Source: Tetmemena sp. SeJ-2015
Taxonomy: Eukaryota; Ciliophora; Spirotrichea; Sporadotrichida; Oxytrichidae
NCBI GenBank assembly: GCA_027382625.1
Contig: JAJKFJ010023740.1
Span: 1 to 50,169, forward strand
Direction of reading: 5' to 3'
DNA length: 50,169 nucleotides
The position numbers and the translations under genes are program-made. Below the pieces are notes generated by a model. That model did not search any database. It was not told the origin of the DNA and saw nothing but the letters and a program-made list of their open reading frames with translations. Shown one piece after another: positions 10,251 through 21,880 of the stretch; positions within the stretch are counted from its first letter, which is position 1; each line of letters opens with the position of its first letter.

Positions 10251-12620
10251 TCAATGATGAAATAAATTAGTATTGAGAGTAGAATCGTCGAGCTCATTTT
10301 CAGCAAGCGACTACTTATTAGATTCTATTTGATCTTAATAATTTGGACCGAAAAGAGATGTGATGTTTCCGTTAGTATCTCTTCCCATCTCAAATCCAAG
10401 AGTTTAATTTGTGAATTGCTCTTCTTGAAATTAAGCCGTTTCTCTATTTTTAAAAGTTTGAGATTTATCGAGATGATCTTATCTGACTCTGCAAATATTA
10501 TTATAGAATTGATCAAGAAGCTTTTCATTCTTAATTATATAACTTATAATAACTGATTCTCTTGATAAATGTTGATGCTTCTTAGTATCTTAGCAGGAGA
10601 TTAAATGATTTTTTCAGTTTTGTATATTTTTTATTGATTATCGATTTGTTCTCTTTTATTATAAATTGAATGTTGGTGTTGACTTTCTTCTGTGTCCTTA
10701 ATTAAAGAATTGGAAAAGTTTGAATGCATATTATTGGACAATTTAAAATAAAACAGATGTTGGCTTTTGGCTTGCAGTTTATCAGAGACAAGATTATGAA
10801 TCATCCTAGCTGCATCCTTCTTGATCTTGCTCTTTGAATTGTAACTCATTTCTTTTAGAGAGCCTGCTTCTAGAGTGGCAGTGGGTTCAGGGTTATCACA
10901 TATCATGACAGAAGATCCTTCACAGCTTTTTTCATCACATTCTTTACTAGTGCATCGTGACTTCATTTAGTTCTTTTACTTATGAGTTTAAAATCTCATT
11001 AAGTTAGAGTCTCGTTTCTCAAATTCAAAAAGAATGTCATCCTCGAAGAAGTTGTACTGCCTCTAGGGAGAATCTAGTAATTTAACCGAAGCTTTAGAAA
11101 CTTTGAGAGGGAGATTCCCTGCTATCTGTAAATCTTATAAGGGAGAAGATTCTTAAAATATTATATTCGTTATTTTGGCTCTTAGGTGAAAATAGATGAC
11201 CCTCTAATCGTATAAAGTTAGGAGTCATGTTTTCATTGAGAGGACTTTTCTTTTCTTTCGTCTCATAGAAGGAGGGTAGATTGTCTTCTATGAAATTCAT
11301 TGCACTGTGCAGAACAGTCATATTAAAATTTATTGTAGGCCCTGTTCGTAAACATAACTGCCTTTGACACAAAATAATTAAGCAAAGTTCTCAATGAATA
11401 AGATGTCAATAATTAGGACTGGAACACTTGCTTTTAGAGCCATATAAATAGCTATTCCATTTAGATTTTCATAATCTATGGCTAAACTGGATTTATCGAT
11501 ATCTACTCCATCCCAAAACTCATCTATCTCTTGAATCATCAGAGTGTTGAAAATCTGGTAAATGAATTCTAGTTTCTTCATTGGAGATGTTATTTTAGGA
11601 ATTTCTTAGAAGCCTTTGATAGAGTTTTCATATGGCTTTTGACCCTCTGAATTGAAGGAGTCTCTTTTAGTGCAAGTTCCATCAATAGTAGTTGATCTTT
11701 ACATTTGCTTTAGTGTTTAAATATTTTGAATATCTTCAACTGATATAGCATTGATGCTCTCGTCCTTCTCTGCCCTGCACTGTTTCTTATAGGTTGCACT
11801 CATTTGAAAATTTTTACTGACTCCGAGTTTTTCTAAGCTTATCTTATGCTTATATCTGGATATGTTGCTCTGTATTTTCTTAACTCTGTCCACATTTTCG
11901 TGCAAGATAGCGTTCATAATAACCGAGTAAGTCCTGTTTTGCATAACTTGACTCGTTATTGCGTTAATCAACAAGTCTATCTTAAGATCGTTAGGTTTCA
12001 ACTCCAGCCTGTAGAACTTCAAGATCACCATGAACATAATAAAAAGTAAAATTGGTGATTAATTAATCTTGACAAATTGGTGGACTTGCTCTATGATGTC
12101 TTCTGACTTGAATTAGTTGGATGTAGTTCCAATCGGCTAGTCTAGAATCTTGTGATGCAGTTCAAAGAAGAGGGCATCGAACTTCATTATTGTGAGATAG
12201 ATTGGATTATTTTGATCGTCAAGGTGCTTTTTAATTACTTCAATTAGTTTAGTAAATTTGCCAGTCATCATGAGGGCATCTCTGCCTGTGTCGTCACTTA
12301 AGATATCTCTCATAGTGTTTGCGTTATTTATTCTCTCTAGGGTCTCCAGCTAATCGTACTCTGTTTTGTAGACCTGCATGCTGAGTCTGATATCCTGCTC
12401 CTTTGTGCAATCTCTTTAACAATAAAACTTAAATTTGTGAGTTGCAGAGCATGGTGTTTGAATTGCTGAGCTTTTTTATTGGGTCAAAGTTGTCAGAAGA
12501 AAACATCCTCTGGTATTTTTAAGTGTGTTGTTGTTGTCTTTGGATATGGTCACTCTTGTGGTTCACCCAGTAGAAGTCTTGGAAGTATTTAAATAAACAA
12601 TTACCATTTTGCTGTCGCAT
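10251..12620 (-). CDS. VPS9-domain protein, probable Rab5-family guanine nucleotide exchange factor
   Basis: Read on the - strand from ATG at 12620 to TGA at 10251-10253. The centre has the VPS9 signature: IDYENLNGIAIYMALKASVP then VLIIDILFIENF (about 11395-11490), the helix pair that contacts switch regions of Rab5 GTPases, followed by a helix corresponding to the usual G..YYLTSL..A..FI segment, here MTVLHSAMNFIEDNLPSFYE (11260-11320). Upstream are helical segments typical of the bundle before the VPS9 core, and the C-terminus is polar. The family activates Rab5/Rab21 on early endosomes. Several one-base breaks must be bridged (near 10605-10615, 11140 and 12430). Only about 40 bp separate its stop from the convergent gene ending at 10210. 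Confidence 0.75.
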
Positions 12621-12649
12621 CCTAGATATACTGCTTATCAAAGCTAGCT

Positions 12650-13200
12650 CGCAAGAAATAAATTAGTAATCATTGAGTTTGTCAGCCCATTCAACAACAA
12701 AATTATACTAAAATTATTGTCTATAAATTTTATGAAATTTATTGGTATTCTTGGGCAAGTTCCTTGAGTTAGCCAGTTAGGATATCTATCCACTAGAGTA
12801 AGTTATTATTTGGGATATAAATTTACTTATTGCTTTCCAGTAAAACTAGGAGTGATCACAAATGACGCATTTTCAACCACTAAAATAGTAAATAGCAATC
12901 ACCTTTCTTACTGTTCTTTTGAGAGATAGACTTCTTTAAACTATCTGTCTGCCCTCTCATCATAAAATATAAATTGATACCATATTTTGGTACTTCTGCT
13001 TTATCCTCTGCTATTTGTCTATTCTTTTTTCGAAAGGAACAAGTTGGTCTGCAAGACTTTAGCTTTATAGGCATTTGCATCCCATTTTGAATCTAAAATA
13101 TTATATTCGTGACCGCCTGCATCCACTCCAGATTGGTAACAATCCTAACCCAAAATTTGAAAAACCTGCTTTTCTTAAAAGATAAATAAATTGAGCTAAT
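12650..13200 (-). CDS. Orphan open segment, unidentified
   Basis: With TAA/TAG as Gln a long open stretch runs on the - strand from about 13200, reading for example QSGVDAGGHEYNILDSKWDA near 13110, then STKIWYQFIFYDERADRQF near 12960. After one frame break at about 12900 it continues with LTLVDRYPNWLTQGTCPRIP to a TGA near 12650. Codon content looks protein-like and no ATG starts it in frame. It could be an out-of-frame C-terminal extension of TARBP1 (whose own frame stops at 13224), an isolated macronuclear-destined segment whose start lies elsewhere, or a decaying gene. I do not recognise it. Confidence 0.35.
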
Positions 13201-13223
13201 TATGATGTGCCTAAGTAAACTTT

Positions 13224-16200
13224 TCAATACACTTTGGAGGGAATATATTGCTTAGTGTACTCCCACAGACAGAGGGCTCCACTAACATGCACATTTAGAC
13301 TTCTGATAATTCCAAACTGTGGGATTTCGATGCACTAATCTAAGATGTTTAAATATTTTTGAGGAATTCCCTCTTTCTCCTTTCCTAGAAGTAGAATACA
13401 CTTCTAAGGGAACTTATATTCATGAAGCATCTTGCTGTTTGCAGTTTGCTCTAATCCTAGAATTGTATACCCATTAGATTTTTGGAATTCCAGATACTCG
13501 TACAGATGCTTTTCTTGTACCTCTATCATAGGAAGCCATTTTTCAGAAGTAACTGATACTCCCTTGAACTCATCAAGGTCGCAAACTGCTCTGTTGTTGA
13601 TGACTAAGCATGAAGCATTCATGATCTCAGAGGTACGAGCAAGTCCTGCTAGATTTGGTACTTTGTCTATCAGTGCTGCGCACATGATTATTTCATTTCT
13701 CTTTCTGTTGTCAAAAACTCTCTTGAGCAACTCGTAGTCATACTCAACCTACTCCCAAGGCAAAATCTTTCTTTGATAATTCTGACTGCTCTCTTCGTTC
13801 ATGATAGGCTAGAACTGGCCATTCTCTTTTCTTATCTCTAATTAATATACTAATTGAATTATAATTCCTTCTTCCAAAGATCCTCTCTGTCGATAGGAAG
13901 GTTGTCCAGGTTTCTGATCTCACTAATGCATTTACTGATTCCTTCCTTGATTTTGTCAACAAAGGGAACACTTATATACTCTCCTTGTGAATCTACCTGA
14001 GTGGAGAGCACTACCTGCACTCCTTTAAGATTTTCAACTACGTTCTAAATTCGATCGATGTCTTCTTTCTCCTTGGCAATAAGTTTCTTAACATCTTTGT
14101 TCTCAACCAGGAATCTAATGAGGGGTTTCATGCCCTCTGGAATATAATCTCTGTAGGTACAGTTAGGGTTTGTTTGCAGTTCTTGAATGAAATACTGAGC
14201 CACACATCTAGAGTGAGCTGAGTTAGAGGTTAAGAAACCAGCAAGCCCATCGAATATACCTTTCTTCAATTAGCTTTCGTCAACCACATTTAGAGGCGTA
14301 GTCAAAATGTAGCCAGAAATGATAAGGAAGGATGATGCTACTTGAGCTTTAAATAAATTAATTTAATGTTGGGATCAAGCAGAGTTTTCAAGAACAGAGG
14401 ATTTTGAATTGATAGCTCAGGATACATCTTGGTGAACTTGATTGCAACTATCTCGATGTATTGTCTGACTGAGGCAAGGTGATTCATTCCCACAATTCTC
14501 CAAAACTTTTCATTGAAGAGTTAGATTATGTCGACATCTGATTGTTGTTGTCTAAGGCTTCTAAAGAGAGTATCATAGAGTGAGGGGTCGAAGAATTCCA
14601 TTATAACGATAATCGTCTACCAACTTCTAACTTTAACTCTGTGCTTTTCTGAGTAAGGCATATCTGCTACGATATATGCCTTGTCAAAATTGATGTCTAG
14701 GAGCATGATTGAGAGCTCCTCAACAGCCTCTATAAAATATAAAGTCGATTTGATTTTAAGTGATCGTGGTCTTATTTGCGATTGAAGAGAGTGAGATCTT
14801 GTGACTTTTAAGAAGTTCTTCAAGGATAATCATGGTCATGGTTCTAATGTAAGCACCCTAGTAAGTAATCTCCTCAAGAGGTAGATCCTCATAATCCTTA
14901 GTGAAGATTTGAGGAATCAGGTTTTAAAGCATCTATAAATTGATCTCGGCATCAAGACTTCTGACTTCTCTGCAGATTGCGAAGTTCATCACAAACACTT
15001 CAAATCCTTTCATAAGGTGGGGCTTATTGCAGAACAGCAGCATTAAATGATTGAAGGCGCATCTGAAAAGTATCCAGTACTTGTTTCCTTGTTCGAATAA
15101 TTCTTTTGCCATTTTGAAATGGAAGCGTCTTGCATTCTCGTTGGAGTGAACCAAATTATCCCTTTGGTGATAAATTTCAATGATTTCATGGTTGAAAGCA
15201 AACTCAAGCCACTCTTGCAAGCATGAAACTGTAAAATCGGTCTTCAGCTCTTTGATAATAGTCCACATTTGATAGCAGAGCTACTGATAAAAGTAATTAT
15301 AGAAGATAGTCTTCAACAGCTTAAGTGACATCCTCATTTTCTATGAGCTTCTATTTCAGGATAGGGATGTATGTGAGCTTAAGAGATCTGAAGATGCTTG
15401 TGAGATAAGGAATAGTGCAGCATTGCAAGAAGTCTGAGGCCTTTTCTGCGATAACATGTTAGATCCCAGTTATCTCTAAAATTAAAATACTCTAGTTTGA
15501 TTTGAGCATCGTACTAGAATATTTGAGTGAGCTCACTGAGAGTCTTCCACTGGCAGAGGAGAGTCTCTTAAGCCATCATGGTTTGTGATGTGTTGTTGTC
15601 TATCATGAACATCTTTGCATGATTGAACTCCTCGCTTTCATCTTCTACTGGTCTGGGAACTTGCGTGAAATGCAAGATGTTATGCAAGAGAGGGAGTCCA
15701 AGGCTGAAAACATCATCTGGAACTAAGAAGTACTGGATTCCTTTTCTCAAGCAGTCTCTGATGCCCTTTACGTATTTGTGGACAGTCTTCTTGACTGTTT
15801 GATATAGCACATACTGAAGTAAGAAAGGTCCCCACCCTTTCAGGTTTGGTAGTTCCTCTGGAGAGGATTACTAGAGCAGGAGTGAGAAGACTGCCTTGAT
15901 AAATTTCTCAAGGGGAGAGTTACTCTGATTCATGTGGATGTGAGTCATGGAGATGGAGAGTTGCACAAAGTCTAAATAGTGCTGTAGCACTGGGAATATA
16001 GAAGAAATCTTCTGTCTTTTTATAATAAATTAAGTCTCTCAGATGACTAGTGCTGCACTATCTCGTATTTAGTAAGAGGAAGGATCAGGTTATTCTCTAG
16101 TCTATCAAGTAAATATAATTCAAGAGGGAGATGAATAAGAGGAATGAATTCTTGTCTGAGGAGAGGCTTGAATCTATCGTCAGTGTAGGGGTAAAGCACT

Positions 16201-17225
16201 TTGAAAAGCACAGTCAAGTATTTGACTTTAGAATCGAGGACCTCTGGACTCAAGTAACTTGAATTAATTTAAATTATTTTTTTTATTTTAATTCATGATC
16301 TGCTAGAAGACTTCTAGAGAAGGTCTAAGAGTATTTGCAAGCCATTGATAGTGCTGTTCTTCAAATCTTAATCCAAGACCGAGCAGAACCTTGGCCAGTC
16401 CCTGGATGATGTAATCAATGTCAGAGCCAAACTTCTGCATTTAGCTTACGACTGCCTTGACTTCAAACAGATCCTTGATATAGGCCTGAATGGTGCCATC
16501 CTGAACTAGGAGACTGCCAAACCTCTCCACAAATATCTTGGTGAACTTGTGGGCTTCCTTGTCTTGATAGGAAGTCTGGGTGGTGAAGAACTGAATGGGC
16601 ATCTTTCCTAAGATCTTGAAGAGGAGGGAGACATTGATGTCCTTGAAGGCATTGACTTGCATGTACTGAGCCAGCATCTGCAGGATGTACCTGTAACAGA
16701 GGTACTTGCTGCTGAAGATCTGCTCTGCGAAGTAGGAACTCATAACATCATACAGCTGCTTGAGCTCTTCGTTGCCTATGAAGCCTTCATTCTGTCTGTA
16801 CTCCTCAGAGATGTTCTTGAGGGAGCACAAAATAAGCTGGGGGTAGCTCACATGCTTAATGAAACCTCTGAAGAAGTCTCTAAGGTCACCCGCAATATCC
16901 TCACTCTCGTTTTTGAAGTAGCTGGAGTAAAACTTGTTGACCAGGTCGTTGCTCGAAGAGAACTGAGTGAAGATGTTGGCGTCCTTGAAGATGAGGCCCT
17001 TGTTGAGGGACTTGAGGAAGATGTCGAAGACGTAGTCGTTCATGTGGATGGTGACATAGGGTCTCTTGAGGGTGGCTTTGATGACAAATCTGCGCACCTT
17101 CAAATTGGAGTGGACTTGCACTCGCTTGTAAATAACGAACAGCCACTCTCTGAAGTCTAGCAGGGGATGCATCTGTACCCCCTTCACATACTTCTCCTTA
17201 ATGTACTTGTACATCACTTCAGTTC
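13224..17225 (-). CDS. TARBP1: TARBP1/TRM3-type tRNA Gm18 2'-O-methyltransferase: 3' segment (inverted part of a scrambled gene)
   Basis: Distal part of a tRNA (guanosine-18) ribose methyltransferase, read leftward from the pointer at 17225. The catalytic SPOUT/SpoU domain is at the C-terminus (about 13230-13700): [56 protein letters not shown] and finally [20 protein letters not shown], i.e. the three SpoU motifs including the knotted SAM-binding loop. Upstream is ~1100 residues of helical repeats typical of TARBP1, beginning [23 protein letters not shown] is 13224-13226. A 28-bp IES (16262-16289) interrupts it and a few single-base breaks are present. It has no start codon of its own that makes sense; its 5' continuation is the + strand segment 17372-18794. 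Confidence 0.93.
16262..16289 (-). other. IES (28 bp), pointer AATT, in TARBP1
   Basis: AATT at 16262-16265 and 16290-16293. Removal joins ..EVFQQIMN to [15 protein letters not shown] in frame on the - strand. The insert is pure A/T apart from the junctions and lacks GT..AG ends. Confidence 0.88.
17217..17225 (-). other. Scrambled-gene pointer GAACTGAAG, inverted copy (TARBP1)
   Basis: On the - strand this reads GAACTGAAG immediately before TGATGTACAAGTAC. The identical 9-mer is at 18786-18794 on the + strand at the end of the 5' segment. Joining through it gives ..[17 protein letters not shown].. with no frame change. Confidence 0.92.
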
Positions 17226-17371
17226 AACCCTTGTAAATTTACAATATATTCATTCTACTGTAGGTCAAATTAAGTATAAATGAATTGCGAATCGTCTTGT
17301 TTTTATTATTTAATATTCTCAAATTTAAAAGGAAGTGTAGTTTATATTTCATTTATATGATTTGAGCAATA

Positions 17372-18794
17372 ATGAGTCAATTAGATTAATCGATCTAGCG
17401 ATTTAACAAGCTATACAAAAAGCTTTCCCGCAGAGAAACAGGCACTATCACTCTCCTCGACAAGATCAAGCTATGCAAGCAGATTGCCAAGAGTGAGGCA
17501 TCTACTTTCCCTAATGTAATAACCAGTTCTATCAACTAATTCTTCCATAGAGTCTATTCATAAAAAATATAAGAATATATATTTAATATTGCTGATCCAC
17601 CAGCTGAACAAGTTAATCGAGGAATTAAAGCCATTAGAGACCCAGTCAATATAAGAGGCAGACCTCTTTTTGATATTCCTGTCCACCAACATTCAAGTGC
17701 AGTTCTCGTAGGTGCCTGCAGAATCTTATATTTATAATCTCTTTGCAAGTTCTTATTCCAAATCCTGTCGAAGGCGCAAGACTACATCAGGAATAGAAAG
17801 CTTTCTTTTTTAAAGAGTGATAACGATGTAGACACATAGAACGATATTTCTCTAAAGAGCGATGATGTGCTCTAGAGTTTGATGGAGATAGTGTCATAGG
17901 TGCTATAGCAGATACTAAAGTGTGGAGAAAGCGGACAAACACTTTTCCTCCAAGGTGTACTCACCTAACTAGAAACTTACTTAGTACAGAGTCAAGGTTA
18001 GTTCCTTAATCTACATGAGTTTGCACCAGTCTCAATCGTTTACAAACTGGTTGAGTACCTTATTAAGAGCAAGCTATTTAAGTTCACTGAGACAGTGCTC
18101 AAGCAATTAGACACACTCTTGCAGATAACCTTCAGTCTATTTGAAGTCTACAAACAAAACTCATAGTTCTTCATCATCACAATTGCAGCATCAAGCAAGA
18201 TGGAGGAAGAGAGACAGGTCAGAAGGATGTCAGTCCTCTTCACTGACATATTAGAACTTATCTTATTATCTTTAACTGTTTGTGCAATTCAGTTGCTTGT
18301 ACTTGAAATCACTCTCCAAACTAGGTCTCGATTAAGCCCACATCGGTCACTCAATCAGGCTCTATCAAACCTTATTTTCAGACTAGGAGCAAGCAGTCCT
18401 TGTGTAGACCAATCAGCAGAACCAAGAAAATATTGAGTACTTCACCTTGAGGGAGAGACTAAAGATCCTGAGTGAGCTGAACTCGGTCTTTAACTTGATC
18501 CCTGAGATTGTGAACAAGAAGTACTACTGGAGGATGATAAGAGATGGTCTATCAGATACAGATAACTATAAATAATCATATTTTGTAATTTATATTGCAG
18601 GAAAGTTAGTATATCAGTTTTGAAGAACAATCTTTAAGTATTAGGGGAGAGTGGGTTCTACAATGGATTTATTCAGTAGGATGAGTTTGAGTTGCTGTGG
18701 ACAACTTTCTTTGACATTTTTGATACTCTAGAGAGTTTCGGCTCTCACCTTACCAATAATTATTTTACTAAAGCAGTGTGGGGTCGAACTGAAG
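17372..18794 (+). CDS. TARBP1: TARBP1/TRM3-type tRNA methyltransferase: 5' segment of the scrambled gene
   Basis: N-terminal helical-repeat part of the enzyme, starting MSQLDQSIQRFNKLYKKLS at ATG 17372. After frame repairs it reads ..LLIHQLNKLIEELKPLETQS.., ..QILKCGESGQTLFLQGVL.., then YYWRMIRDGLSDTD..RKVSISVLKN and LLWTTFFDIFDTLES, which align with the W..L..GL.H.D..RK..L..L and LW..F..I.ETLEE blocks that precede HPSW..C.YKR in animal TARBP1. That next block is found only on the opposite strand (17225 leftward). The segment ends at pointer GAACTGAAG (18786-18794), 42 bp before the end of the neighbouring hydrolase. Breaks near 17560 and 17765 look like lost A's; a ~29-bp insertion near 18570 is unresolved. 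Confidence 0.9.
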
Positions 18795-18836
18795 GTTTAT
18801 TTCTAATGTTGGATAAGTTATGCGCTTAAAATTAGA

Positions 18837-20110
18837 TCAGATTTGATTCTCTAATTCATTTTCTAGCTTGAGGTTGTGCAATCTGAGCACGTCATTAATT
18901 TGCGCTGCCTAAGGTTGTTACTCTACACTTTATTTCACATAGTCTCCTACGTTCATATAAGAGTCTACATCCTCAAAAATGCATCGTATCATCTCATTTG
19001 GATTCTAAAAATGCATTTGATGAGCGCAACCGTCAACTTATACCAATTTGAAATCAGTTTGCTCAATTTCCTTTCTCCCATGCATCCAGTCCTTTTCACC
19101 ATACATGAAAGTTATAGGCATTTTATCTTTAATACACCTTATTCTAGTAAGGAGGCAGTCTCGAGACTACCCATTAGAATGAATTAACCAATTCACAGCG
19201 TACTCCCCACTTCCGGGAAGCATAAAAATTTAGAGCAAGTACTTTTTCATTAGCACAGTGTCTTCTTTGGGCAACTCTGGTAGTTTCTTTTTAAAGTACC
19301 TTTCAAGGTAAGAGGCAGTCACTCCCTTACCAAACATCCTAAATAAGTCAAAACCTGAAATATTTTTCTCCCACATGTAGTCTCCAGCCTTAGTTATTTG
19401 CTTCTTAATTGTGGGTAGCTTCTAGTGGTGTGGCTTTCCCTCTAACTTTGAAAATCCTGCAGGGGACAAAAGCAGAAGCTTCTTCACATTATCAGGATAC
19501 CTCATTGCATAGCATGCCGCTACGTACCCTCCCATTGAGTGTCCAACTAGGATAAACTTCTCATCTAGTCCCATAATTTTTCTCCATCTTTCTATAGGCT
19601 CAACTAAGTGAGTCTCAGCTGCCTCTCCATTTCTCTTGAGAGACTTTTTATCTATCTTTAATCTTGAAGACTAGCCCATACCGTACAGATCGACTAGTAT
19701 ATATCTGAATCTTTGCCCCATACCTTTAAAAGTCCGATAGAAGACTGTTGCAGATCCTCCATAGCCATGGAATAGAACTACTGTTTCTTTCTCTTCGCAC
19801 TTTCTCAGAGGCAGTCCAAACTTCCTTTCTTAAAAATAATGATGCCTCATTCTTCGGATTTATTAGATCCAGTTTTCTCCTCCTCTTCATTTTGTGAGTC
19901 AACTTCCATCTTCTCATCTTGTGCTTACTCCTTGTTATCTTATTTTTTGGAGGGAATGTCGATCACTATAGTATTCATAAATTCATGTTTCTCCTCGTCT
20001 AGGAAAACATCGACACAAAATATTTCCTCGTTGAGTTTGAGACCAGTCAGCTGAGAGATGATTTTCTATTGCAAATCGTTGGCCTTCTGGTGATTAATTT
20101 GATTCCCCAT
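18837..20110 (-). CDS. Alpha/beta hydrolase, ABHD4/5 (CGI-58)-like
   Basis: Starts MGNQINHQKANDLQQKIISQ at 20110 and has an acidic, Lys-rich N-terminal region, then the hydrolase core: VVLFHGYGGSATVFYRTF (oxyanion HG loop), RYILVDLYGMGQSS, FILVGHSMGGYVAACYAMR (nucleophile elbow G-H-S-M-G, so Ser is present, unlike mammalian ABHD5, which has Asn), LLLSPAGF, then the late motifs PITFMYGEKDWMHG and VDGCAHQMHFQNP supplying the Asp/His. The order and spacing match the ABHD4/5/Ict1 group of acyl-lipid enzymes. The stop, TGA at 18837-18839, follows an extra polar tail. One lost A near 19850 is needed to join the N-terminal region to the core. The N-terminal Met-Gly suggests possible N-myristoylation. 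Confidence 0.9.
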
Positions 20111-20296
20111 TTAAATGATTTATGACTTGTAACAAAATAACTGCTAGACCACCCCTGCAATTATCATTTATTAACTTTTAATGAATATGCTTTGGTTAAT
20201 TATTAGTTATATCAATAATATTAACAATACTAACTACAACAATCACATCAGTAATACTACTCTAAGAAAGAAGGGGAAATAGATTTGATAGGTGTT
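20111..20296. other. AT-rich spacer
   Basis: Short AT-rich interval upstream of the hydrolase gene and downstream of the acidic/coiled-coil region. No coding signal, repeat or structured RNA is visible. Confidence 0.5.
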
Positions 20297-21880
20297 TCAG
20301 ATATTTTTCAACAAGTTCTTTATATCTTTCTTTTGCTTTGCCATTTTGCGCGCCCTTTCAAATTCACTGTAATTCCCATCGCTTTAAGATCCATGATTGA
20401 CATCTACACGTTAAACAGTTTCTTATTCTGATATTTGAGGCTCATCTACATTCGCTCTTTTCCTTGGCTATTCAGTTTTATGCTCCTCTGAAGAAGCCTA
20501 ACTCAGTGCTGAGAGATCATTATTTTCAGAGGTTGTCTTTGACTTGAGGATTCTCGTGTTTGGGAGTAGCTCGCTCCCTATTGAAACTTTCTTCTACCGA
20601 AGACTTTCTAAGTTATTAAATTCTTCATAAAAAGACTCTTGCTTCTTTAAGTGCTCCTCCTTCAAGTACTTAGGTTTGAGGATGTTATGCTACCTCTCAT
20701 AATGATCTTTGGTGATCGCAATCTAAGTGATGGAGTCCTCCTTATCTTGAGAGTTAACATTTGCTTGCTTTGTGTACACGTATTTAATTTCAAAGGGGAC
20801 TATGTTCTTTTTAAGTTCTGGACTCACGTATGGGTGCAACACCTAATCCACTTATATAGGTACCATAAGAGGACTGTCGTACTTTTCCAACTACTTTCCT
20901 TGATTTAACTACTAGTAATCATTCATAACCTTTTACCAATCAATACCCTAAGTCTCTTCAGGTTTCTGAGCCTCTTCTTTTCGATAAAAACTTGGCTTAT
21001 TAAATCCAGATACAAATCAAAGTAGTATGAATCATCTAAAATTAATAGATCTCTTTGAGACCATCTATGCGAACTTGGCATCATCTTGCTCGATCATCTA
21101 TTTGTTGCGGTTGTAGTATTAACGCTTTGAAGTATATTGGATTGACTCGAGTTGCTGCGTCTCTATCTCCTGGTAGTGCTTTAGAATGTTTGTCTTTAAC
21201 TAAAATAAAGAGCACCCAAATTAGTTATCTTCTTCTCTTCATCTATTTCCTAAAAGCTTTCCTACTTCACTTAGAGTTCTTTAAAAATTAAAAATTCTGC
21301 TTAAGGTGCAATTGTAGACTTTTTGATTTGCTTGCTGATAAGAGATCCTATCATCCTACTTTGGTCGTTGACGGTGTCAGCGAAGCCCATGTATATTTCA
21401 GACCTCAGTTGATCTTCACTCGTGCTTGCATTTAGATCCACAAGGTCCACTGCGTCATCCAAAGATATTTGAGCTCTCACACTTTCTTCATCCAAATCTA
21501 AAGCGCTTATATTATCATCTACACCCATTTGACGAGCAGTATGTGCGTCTTTATCAGGCAATGGGAAATCAGGTTCTATTCCTCCATCATCCCCACCTCC
21601 TATGTCACCATCACCTCCAATTCCACCCCCATCTCCTTCTGGACCTCCTTCGCCTCCACTACTGTCATCGTCATCTCCTTCAACTTGAGAGGCATCATCT
21701 GCAAAAAAGATGTTAATAATATCTATAATTTAGATGTGTCTTGCCTTAGAGTTGATGCAATTTTCTTCTGGCTCTCCTTCAATAGCTATACCTCTCAGTT
21801 TAGCATGGTATGCTAAATCTAAGGAAGCAAGAACCTTCGATGTCTTAAGATAAAAATTATATTTTTAAAATAAAGATCCT
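20297..21880 (-). CDS. Gly/Asp-rich then coiled-coil protein, or C-terminal extension of the Twinkle gene
   Basis: Open on the - strand from about 21880 to TGA at 20297-20299. It begins KVLASLDLAYHAKLRGIAIE, then an acidic Gly/Asp-rich stretch (21580-21700), then ..SALDLDEESVRAQISLDD.., long charged helices with coiled-coil character (IEQDDAKFAQMV, QKVMNDYQQLNQGKQLEKYD) and a basic C-terminus (PRKRANVDEP, KMAKQKKDIKNLLKNI) that could be a nuclear signal. No in-frame ATG occurs near its start, and no in-frame TGA lies between it and the Twinkle C-terminus, so the simplest reading is one continuous protein with a frame break in an A/T run near 21860. A separate gene with a start segment elsewhere is the alternative. 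No family recognised. Confidence 0.5.

Noticed and set aside
14350..14385. TTAAA direct repeats 14 bp apart in TARBP1 as a mini-IES
   Set aside because: The same frame can be obtained with one lost A in an AT-rich stretch, and 14 bp would be far below any other IES here; evidence is insufficient.
16657..17160. 167-residue + strand ORF with standard code
   Set aside because: It is antisense to the clearly conserved TARBP1 3' segment and has the repetitive Val/Glu/Leu composition of a shadow frame.
17226..17371. Two separate divergent genes instead of one scrambled TARBP1
   Set aside because: The - strand part has no sensible start (TGA directly upstream of the ATG in frame), the + part ends mid-domain, and a shared 9-bp pointer joins them in frame in the order known from TARBP1.
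18560..18600. A 16-nt GT..AG interval as an ultra-short intron like those of heterotrich ciliates
   Set aside because: Removing it does not restore the frame, and all supported introns in the window are 27 nt or longer.
18876..19187. 103-residue + strand ORF
   Set aside because: It is antisense to the hydrolase C-terminus (PITFMYGEKDWMHG and VDGCAHQMHFQNP on the - strand), which is the real gene.
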